Source of the DNA: a virus
Strand: one strand, 5' to 3'
Length of the DNA stretch: 30,322 bases
Virus record (IMG/VR): IMGVR_UViG_3300021379_000360
Span: 1-30,322 of that record
This document shows positions 24,740-30,322 of the stretch, one piece after another. Within the stretch, counting starts at the first letter, position 1. Every line of letters begins with the position of its first letter. A program made the position numbers and the translations under genes. A model generated the notes under the pieces. It had not been told where the DNA came from, searched no databases, and saw nothing but the letters and a program-made list of their open reading frames with translations.

Positions 24740-26137
24740 TCACAGTAAGTTGGTAATCTTTCCTTGACCCTTAAAGTATGAACAACCTACTTCTGCAATT
24801 GTTCGGTAAAGAGCCTTGTTTCCAAGAGTCCCTACACCGAATGGGTTTCCGTTAGAAATACCGTCTTCAAAGTATTGAGTTGGCTTCATAACAGATAGCC
24901 AAATGTGGTCTGTATCTAAGAATAGCATGTCACTAATAGCGTTAGATGTAGCCGAAGTTTGTGGCATAGCAGATACAGGAATTAGAGGAATGTCGTAATA
25001 AGTCGAAACTCTAAATCCTACTTCTGCACCCTTTACTCCACGAACACCATTTACAGTAGGAACTATTTCCTTTCTATCCATGAATCTTTCTTGTGCTTGT
25101 AGCAAATCAGCCAATGTCTGAATTGTATCATATCCTGTTAGAATAACCTTTGGTGAACCACCTGCTTCTCTCAACAATCTTAGAGTTTTGTTGATTAAAG
25201 TTAGTGTTAGTTGTCGTCCACCTGTTGCTGAATAATCATCGTTATCATCAACTTGTGCGTCAAGGAAACCTGTTCCGGAAGCACCACGAACAGTTCCGTA
25301 AAGTTGCTTCATAGGAGTATTGTCAGCATCATCTGTTCCTGCGTTATTGTCATACTTTAGGGAATAGAAGTCATCTGAATCCATTTGTGTTATTTCAGCA
25401 GCACTTGAAACTACCTTCAATAGAGAAGTATAGTTTCGGTCAAGCAAATCAAGACTTTCTCCGCTACCGGAACCTAAGTAGAACTCAAATGGCATTACAA
25501 GCATTTTGTTCTGAACTTCTGCGTGGTGCTTACCCATATCTTCTCTCATTTGCGCTCTAATGTCACCAATTCCGTCATCAATTGCTGCCATTTCCATAGC
25601 CAATTCGCTGAAATTGAATTGGTGAGCAACAATCTTAGGGCTTGTGAACAAGGTTGTATAAGTTGGTGCAATTGGGGAAAGTCCATCAGCCGCAGTATCT
25701 AAACCTGCATTTTCGGGAACACCACCAATAGTATCTGCTCTTGGTGCAGTAGAACCAATGTTAGAAGCAGTTGGTGAACTAACCGTATCATCGGAGTTTG
25801 CGGCAACTGCGAAAGAGTTTCCACTACCACCAGCAGGTCTTTCTGTCATGATTCTCCATCCGGAAGAAGTGTATGGCCTCTTTGAAATCATTGAAAGAGC
25901 GTTACATTCTCGGTTTAGCATAGACCAAACCTTTTGTCCGTAAATTTTGTTGTATAGTCCTGCTACATCAGAAATACCCGATGTTCCGGAACCCAAATCA
26001 GTTCCACCGGATGCGTGTCCGGTATGTAGTCCTGCTACTGTTCCGGATTGTTTCAACAATTGGTTGTTAAAACCTGTTGCGCCTGTCAGTCCATATGTTC
26101 TTGCTTCTAAATCTGCGATTGTATTTACATAACTCAT
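24740..26137 (-). CDS. Major capsid protein, HK97 fold
   Basis: A 465-residue protein placed directly after the protease/scaffold gene. The N-terminal 80 residues are Gly and Thr rich, like a flexible arm (SGGTDLGSGTSG). The middle has an HK97-type long helix region (FNFSELAMEMAAIDDGIGD, with QMREDMGKHHAEVQNKML following) and the C-terminal half alternates strands and helices (LTLTLINKTLRLLREAGG, then KVILTGYDTIQTLADLL) ending with a hydrophobic AEVGCSYFKG strand. This pattern and the gene order give the call. GGTGAT precedes the ATG by three bases. The codons used here (more C and fewer rare codons) look more selected than in neighbours, as expected for a highly expressed gene. Confidence 0.88.
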   Translation of the reverse strand: MSYVNTIADLEARTYGLTGATGFNNQLLKQSGTVAGLHTGHASGGTDLGSGTSGISDVAGLYNKIYGQKVWSMLNRECNALSMISKRPYTSSGWRIMTERPAGGSGNSFAVAANSDDTVSSPTASNIGSTAPRADTIGGVPENAGLDTAADGLSPIAPTYTTLFTSPKIVAHQFNFSELAMEMAAIDDGIGDIRAQMREDMGKHHAEVQNKMLVMPFEFYLGSGSGESLDLLDRNYTSLLKVVSSAAEITQMDSDDFYSLKYDNNAGTDDADNTPMKQLYGTVRGASGTGFLDAQVDDNDDYSATGGRQLTLTLINKTLRLLREAGGSPKVILTGYDTIQTLADLLQAQERFMDRKEIVPTVNGVRGVKGAEVGFRVSTYYDIPLIPVSAMPQTSATSNAISDMLFLDTDHIWLSVMKPTQYFEDGISNGNPFGVGTLGNKALYRTIAEVGCSYFKGQGKITNLL

Positions 26138-26147
26138 AATATCACCT

Positions 26148-26825
26148 TCAATAAATTCCTCCGACCATCTTGTGAATGTCGTTCCAATCCATTTCGGCTA
26201 GTTCATCCATTGATGGGAGTTTAATTTGTGCCTCTTCTTGTGCCTTTAGAATTGTTTCTTTTTCAGCAGTTAAGGACTTTCTTAGTGCAGTAAATTCTTC
26301 CTTTAGGGAAGCGATTTCGTTTTGTGCATCATAGTTTTGTTTCTCTAAGATGTTTTCACGAACTTCTCTTTCTTGAGCAAATCTGCTTTCAAAAGATTTT
26401 TGTAGATTGTCGTATGCAATCTTTTCTAGTTGTTCTTGGCGGAATGCTTCATAAGCCTTCTCAATATTAGCAACACTCAAATCAAGTGTTTCTAATTCAT
26501 TGTTTCCAAACGCTTTTACTACGGGCAAATCTGATGAAGTTGGTCTGCCATTGTTGATTACAACCCTATCAGCAGGTTCTCCAATTTCAACGCCAGCACC
26601 ATCAAGAGTAGATACATACGCTTTGTTTGCATCGTCCTCATAGTCTGCCATTTCTTTTTCATCATCGGCTCTTTCCATCATATTAGGATTCATAGCCTTT
26701 TCTTCATCAGAAACTTCCATGTATTCGCCCATGCCCTTTTCTTCTTCTTCTTCTTCCTTCCTCAAGGTATTAACTTCTGCCATAAGAGCATCAAGTTCCT
26801 CAAGTGCTTTCTCTATTTTACTCAT
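26148..26825 (-). CDS. Nested scaffold protein from internal start
   Basis: An in-frame ATG at codon 178 of the protease gene has AGGTGA five bases upstream (26831-26836), the same motif and spacing as the true starts of this operon. It would give a 225-residue acidic coiled-coil scaffold without the protease part, comparable in design to lambda Nu3 nested in gene C. The start lies exactly at the domain boundary. This is a prediction from sequence only. Confidence 0.55.
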   Translation of the reverse strand: MSKIEKALEELDALMAEVNTLRKEEEEEEKGMGEYMEVSDEEKAMNPNMMERADDEKEMADYEDDANKAYVSTLDGAGVEIGEPADRVVINNGRPTSSDLPVVKAFGNNELETLDLSVANIEKAYEAFRQEQLEKIAYDNLQKSFESRFAQEREVRENILEKQNYDAQNEIASLKEEFTALRKSLTAEKETILKAQEEAQIKLPSMDELAEMDWNDIHKMVGGIY

Positions 26826-27356
26826 TTTTTTCACCTTTTTTTCTTGCTTTAAAATGTCAAATCTCGCTTCGGGGTTTATTCCTTTTTCACAAATCGTCAC
26901 TTCATGTAATTCTAACTTGCTTATCTCATTGTATTGTCCTAATTCGGGATGGCTTTTTTTTACCTTCTGAATTGCTTGTCCTCCAATGCTAAAACTCCTA
27001 AGCGAACCTTTTCTTATGCCTCTTCCTATTTCTTTGGCTTTTTCTATATCATCTCTTAATTTTATTACTACAAAGAATCCTACATCATCTACTTCGGTTT
27101 TCCATATTTTGCCATTTTTATCTCTATATGATTTTATTACTTCTCCGACTTGAACATTTGAGTGATTTGTCATTACATTTCTAAATTTTGGATTCTCCAT
27201 ATATTTTTCTACTGCTTCTTCAAGTGCTTTAAGTGTGATTAAATCGTTTTGCTTGTCAACAATTTCAATGCTTGCATATCCTCCAATCATTAAATCGTCT
27301 TGGCTTTTGAGAATACTGAAATCCATATTATTGTGCATCATAACGGTGGAAGCCAT
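26148..27356 (-). CDS. Prohead maturation protease fused to scaffold
   Basis: A 402-residue protein. Residues 20-170 form an XkdF/S78-type serine protease: GGYAS at 25-29, likely catalytic His65 (TNHS), Ser123 within SFSIGG, and the closing LELHEVTICEKGINPEA. Residues about 178-402 are acidic and coiled-coil rich (EALMAEVNTLRKEEEEEEK as part of a long helix, later FTALRKSL), as in scaffolding proteins. The protease processes the scaffold and possibly the capsid during head maturation. The gene starts after a promoter-like TATA box, with AAGGAG ten bases before the ATG. A second in-frame start at codon 178 could make the scaffold alone. Confidence 0.86.
   Translation of the reverse strand: MASTVMMHNNMDFSILKSQDDLMIGGYASIEIVDKQNDLITLKALEEAVEKYMENPKFRNVMTNHSNVQVGEVIKSYRDKNGKIWKTEVDDVGFFVVIKLRDDIEKAKEIGRGIRKGSLRSFSIGGQAIQKVKKSHPELGQYNEISKLELHEVTICEKGINPEARFDILKQEKKVKKMSKIEKALEELDALMAEVNTLRKEEEEEEKGMGEYMEVSDEEKAMNPNMMERADDEKEMADYEDDANKAYVSTLDGAGVEIGEPADRVVINNGRPTSSDLPVVKAFGNNELETLDLSVANIEKAYEAFRQEQLEKIAYDNLQKSFESRFAQEREVRENILEKQNYDAQNEIASLKEEFTALRKSLTAEKETILKAQEEAQIKLPSMDELAEMDWNDIHKMVGGIY
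26831..26836 (-). promoter_or_regulatory. Internal ribosome binding site in protease gene
   Basis: AGGTGA followed by five As and an in-frame ATG (26823-26825). It lies in the junction between protease and scaffold domains and supports separate scaffold translation. Confidence 0.55.
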
Positions 27357-27386
27357 TTCTTCTCAACTCCTTGTAGTATTGTTTAG

Positions 27387-27394
27387 TATATAAA
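27387..27394 (-). promoter_or_regulatory. TATA-box-like promoter of the head gene block
   Basis: TTTATATA on the minus strand lies in the 48-base gap between the ligase stop and the protease start, its centre 34 bases before the ATG. This is the consensus form of an archaeal TATA box. A start site about 25 bases downstream would fall near 27365, close to the AAGGAG site (27367-27372), leaving a very short leader, which somewhat weakens the call. No good bacterial -35 was noticed. Confidence 0.45.
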
Positions 27395-27404
27395 GAGGGC
27401 GTAA

Positions 27405-29897
27405 TTAACGGGGTATTTTTACCGAATTGAACTTATCTTCGTATATGTTCCATTGACCTTTATCTTTTTCTTTATCAGCCGGTTCTTGTTTATATCCCGT
27501 CCATGCTACCCACATCTTTACTCCTTTAACGGGAACCAAACGAATATGTAGTTTTGTTTGGAACTTATTTCCTTTTAGGAAGTATTCATGGTAGCCATCT
27601 CTTTGAACTCCTAATTCTACTTCTCCCGAATCAATTACTTTTTCTCTCTCAAAAGATTCGGCTACTTCGGCAGGATATTTACCTGCTTTACCGAATAAAT
27701 CAAAAAGTTCTTCTTCATTTTCTGTATTTACCAACCAATTAATAGTTTCATCATCTAATTTCATTACTATATTTACTTGGTCGTCTTGTCTTGAATAGAT
27801 TTTAAATTGACCTTTTCTGTATTCTGATGGGGTTTTGTATTTTATAATAGACTCTTCGCCCATTATTTTATCTGATTCGGCATGTAATTTATTTCCATCA
27901 AAACTAATACCATCTCTTTGTTCAGCCCAATCTTTTATTTTAGAAGAACTAGATTCTAAAATATCTTCATAGAGATTTGGATATTTTTTAACTAAGAAAT
28001 TATGTAACGCTTTAGGAGTAGCACCATTTTTTTCTTTTAAGAAATTAAAAATACTAACTGTTAATTTACTTTGTTTGGTTTTCATTATTTCTTCTGCTTT
28101 TGATTTCCACATATCTAAATCTTGTAAAGCGTTTTTAGACATTAGATTTTCTTTTTCAAAACCATAGATAGTAAATCCATCTAATTCGGATTTAATAATT
28201 ACTTCTGTTTCACCATGAATATAATCAGTAATCATTACCCCTTTTTCTAAAGCCTTCACATCATAGTTAAGAGATTTCTTAGTATCTTGAGATAGTAGTT
28301 CAAGAGTAATTAATTTATCCGGCATATCTACCTCCGGCAATTCAATTACTTTTGCTGAATACAATGTGTATCTATCTCCTGTTTTCTTGACTTCATCTAT
28401 TTTAACTCTAATAATATCTCCTACATCTGCTTTGATTTTAGTATTGAGAGCCTTTCCTACTTCCATATATTTTTTCTTATTTATTTCTTTAATGTATTTA
28501 CCTTCTTCATCAGTAGGGCCAATATCAATACCAACGGTATAAGAATATAAATTACTTTTTGTTTTCTTTACATCTAAAACAATAACATCTAAATCTACAA
28601 ATTTTTTCCATTTAATCCATTTAGGGTTTTTCTTAGTTCCCACATAATAAGTAGATGTAATGTCTTTGATAACAACTCCTTCGGAAGTAGGCATTTCCAT
28701 TATCTTTTTAGAATACTCTTCAATATCTTTTAGACTATCCGCTTCTCTTGTGTCTTTTTTAGATGGGAAGTTAATAGCATCAGATGAATGAGAAGAATAA
28801 TTATTAAATAAGGTAGTAATTCTTCTTTCTAATGGTTCATCTAATAAATTTTCATCATTGTGTCGCATAATATCAAACACATGGCATCTTAATTTAGCAT
28901 CGGGGTATTTACCTTGAAATACATGAGCAATAGTATCTGCTCTATGTAGTGCTTCATCACCATCAAATAGAATTAATTCAGCATCAAGAATGCAATCTCC
29001 ATATTTTTTCTCTTTTAGTTCTTTTACTTGGTCTTTACATTTATCAGTAATATTTTTTTCGTTGTAGGAAAATATCTTGATATTATTATCTATTTTATGC
29101 AATTGAACTCTCATGCCATCATACTTTTCTTGGACTATCCATGTTCCACTAAATCCTTTCAATTCATTAATGTCCTCAATGTCGAAAATACGATACATGG
29201 GTTTGTTAGGTGTGATGAAATCACTTTGCGATTTTTCTGTTTCTGCCTTTTCTATATCTTTTAAGTCCTCTACATATTCCTCGCTATGCCTCGATAATAG
29301 CAAAAGGTCAAGCATTTCTAAAGCAGACTCTACCTTCTTTTCTACTTTCTTAGAGTCCTTTCCATCCCCATAATGCTCAATAATATAGAGGGATATGTCG
29401 TCCACTTGTAGGTCAAGTCCGGTAAGACCCTCCGTTATTTCGTCACTTTCCATGTCTTTGATAGCCAATAATTCGGGAGAAAGAGCCTTATTATCGCTTC
29501 TTATAGCATAATGCACGAATTTCAGCATTGATTCGGGATTAGACATTAATTCTTCTAACACATCGCCTTTGAATCTTTTAGCGAATGGGTCAACAACTAA
29601 ATCAGAACTATACCTTAATCGTTTTATATTTTCATATATATCTTTAGCCTGTGAAGATTTAGGGTCTTTTGCTTCTTTGGAATCAAGAATCTTATCATCA
29701 AGGTAATTTTTCATTTCTCTACCTGCACCATCTAATTCATCAAAAGATTCTCTAATGGTTTCCACCATATTACGCCAACGACCCCCGTATTCATCGGGGT
29801 CACTTCTTGCAGAAAGATAAGCAACTCTTGTTTTTTCAAATAACCTTAGTATTTCTTCCGAAGGCATTTTGTCCTTTTCTATGTTAGACAATTTCAA
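27405..29897 (-). CDS. ATP-dependent DNA ligase with long C-terminal extension
   Basis: An 830-residue protein (numbered from TTG 29897). The nucleotidyltransferase motifs are intact: motif I K258-YDGMR with adenylated Lys258, motif III Glu307 (LDAE), IIIa (HVFDIM), IV SEGVVIK at 405-411, and V KWIKWK near 426-431. An OB fold follows to about 535. The first 220 residues are helical and would take the DNA-binding-domain place. About 290 further residues are not part of a usual ligase; the last 130 (ending LKGNKFQTKLHIRL, then WVAWTG) vaguely recall the LigD phosphoesterase fold without its histidines. It seals nicks in viral DNA. GTG 29906 is also open, but that GTG is itself part of the GGTG ribosome-binding motif, and TTG 29897 has the spacing used elsewhere. 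It is placed between a probable portal gene and the protease. Confidence 0.88.
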   Translation of the reverse strand: MKLSNIEKDKMPSEEILRLFEKTRVAYLSARSDPDEYGGRWRNMVETIRESFDELDGAGREMKNYLDDKILDSKEAKDPKSSQAKDIYENIKRLRYSSDLVVDPFAKRFKGDVLEELMSNPESMLKFVHYAIRSDNKALSPELLAIKDMESDEITEGLTGLDLQVDDISLYIIEHYGDGKDSKKVEKKVESALEMLDLLLLSRHSEEYVEDLKDIEKAETEKSQSDFITPNKPMYRIFDIEDINELKGFSGTWIVQEKYDGMRVQLHKIDNNIKIFSYNEKNITDKCKDQVKELKEKKYGDCILDAELILFDGDEALHRADTIAHVFQGKYPDAKLRCHVFDIMRHNDENLLDEPLERRITTLFNNYSSHSSDAINFPSKKDTREADSLKDIEEYSKKIMEMPTSEGVVIKDITSTYYVGTKKNPKWIKWKKFVDLDVIVLDVKKTKSNLYSYTVGIDIGPTDEEGKYIKEINKKKYMEVGKALNTKIKADVGDIIRVKIDEVKKTGDRYTLYSAKVIELPEVDMPDKLITLELLSQDTKKSLNYDVKALEKGVMITDYIHGETEVIIKSELDGFTIYGFEKENLMSKNALQDLDMWKSKAEEIMKTKQSKLTVSIFNFLKEKNGATPKALHNFLVKKYPNLYEDILESSSSKIKDWAEQRDGISFDGNKLHAESDKIMGEESIIKYKTPSEYRKGQFKIYSRQDDQVNIVMKLDDETINWLVNTENEEELFDLFGKAGKYPAEVAESFEREKVIDSGEVELGVQRDGYHEYFLKGNKFQTKLHIRLVPVKGVKMWVAWTGYKQEPADKEKDKGQWNIYEDKFNSVKIPR

Positions 29898-29911
29898 AAA
29901 TACCACCTTCT

Positions 29912-30322
29912 TTAGCGGTATTTGTTTTCGGGTCTTTTAGGAATTAAAGGTTTAGTTCTTGTAGGTTTTGACTTTGTTCCTCTCTTTGGATTTTGATATG
30001 CTCTTTGCATTGTTTTTAATGCTGCCGTGAATCTTTCAATCATTTCCGGTTCAGTAATTTTTCCTCGCCTATAAGATTGTGTTAATCTATCTAATTCTTT
30101 GAAAGTATCTTCATATATTTCTTTATTTTCTAAAGACCTATCCCTTTCTTCATTAAAAACAGGGTTATCATCATAATCTTCCGGAAGTATGTTTTTGAGT
30201 ATGTTTTCTATTGCTTTTTTAAATTCAGTAATTTCTCCACCTAAACCATATCCTTCATCTTTTCTTGTTTGGTTTTTTATAGTGTCTGCTTTTTTGGCTT
30301 TAGGCCTCGTAGGTGTGATGGC
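29912..30322 (-). CDS. C-terminal part of unidentified gene (portal candidate)
   Basis: An open frame of 136 residues that enters from the right edge and ends at TAA 29912-29914, just before the ligase gene; no start lies within the window. It is charged and helical (EFKKAIENILKNILPEDY, then EIYEDTFKELDRL, then EMIERFTAALKTMQRAY) and ends with a very basic tail (KRGTKSKPTRTKPLIPKRP). Charged helical C-termini of this kind occur in portal proteins, and the place upstream of protease and capsid fits a portal, but no portal core is visible. Confidence 0.6.
   Translation of the reverse strand, partial: AITPTRPKAKKADTIKNQTRKDEGYGLGGEITEFKKAIENILKNILPEDYDDNPVFNEERDRSLENKEIYEDTFKELDRLTQSYRRGKITEPEMIERFTAALKTMQRAYQNPKRGTKSKPTRTKPLIPKRPENKYR

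Noticed and set aside
1-30322. tRNA genes, CRISPR arrays, insertion sequences, integrase or attachment sites
   Set aside because: None was seen on reading either strand; the T- and A-rich runs are part of coding sequence or the terminator.

Overview
The window looks like part of the genome of a tailed, double-stranded DNA virus (class Caudoviricetes) from an AT-rich host. The late genes fill about 28 kb of the minus strand. On the left, a short plus-strand cluster of replication-type genes converges on them. Read in the direction of transcription (right to left), the late genes run: the end of an unidentified gene (possibly portal), ATP-dependent DNA ligase, prohead protease/scaffold, HK97-type major capsid protein, small head proteins, membrane proteins with a Ras/Arf-like small GTPase, a zinc-finger protein, an 861-residue Lys-rich protein, head-tail connector, tail completion proteins, tail tube, tail chaperones, tape measure, distal tail proteins, a 2236-residue hub/tip protein and two fibre-type proteins. 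No sheath or contractile baseplate genes are seen, so a siphovirus with a tail of roughly 80 nm (555-residue tape measure) is the best guess.

Host. The ATP-dependent ligase, a TATA-like box TTTATATA in the only obvious promoter-sized gap of the late region, and the overall gene style recall the magroviruses predicted for Marine Group II (Poseidoniales) archaea. This is an inference. No host gene, tRNA or CRISPR link is present, and a marine bacterial phage remains possible. Ribosome binding sites are very regular (GGTGAT or GGAGG a few bases before the start), and they reveal several TTG starts.

Layout. 28-1967 (+): helicase-like C-terminal protein, DUF4177-like protein, DEDD exonuclease, a small membrane protein and a zinc ribbon, tightly overlapped as one operon. 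1965-1996: a strong hairpin/T-tract between the convergent operons. 2034-12364 (-): last small gene, fibres, hub, distal tail. 12369-17105 (-): tape measure, chaperones, tail tube, completion proteins. 17115-21667 (-): connector and two unidentified virion-type proteins. 21669-23621 (-): zinc-finger protein, GTPase and two membrane proteins. 23631-27356 (-): small head proteins, capsid, protease/scaffold. 27405-30322 (-): ligase and a partial gene.

The most unusual content is the Arf-like GTPase embedded between capsid and tail genes beside two membrane proteins. Also notable are the ligase with a long extra C-terminus inside the morphogenesis operon, a nested scaffold start inside the protease gene, and a possible +1/-2 recoding site in the tail chaperone pair. 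Four short genes were found by reading the sequence around the larger genes (1675-1827, 1824-1967, 2034-2198, 14664-14789). No stretch over 300 bases lacks a gene.
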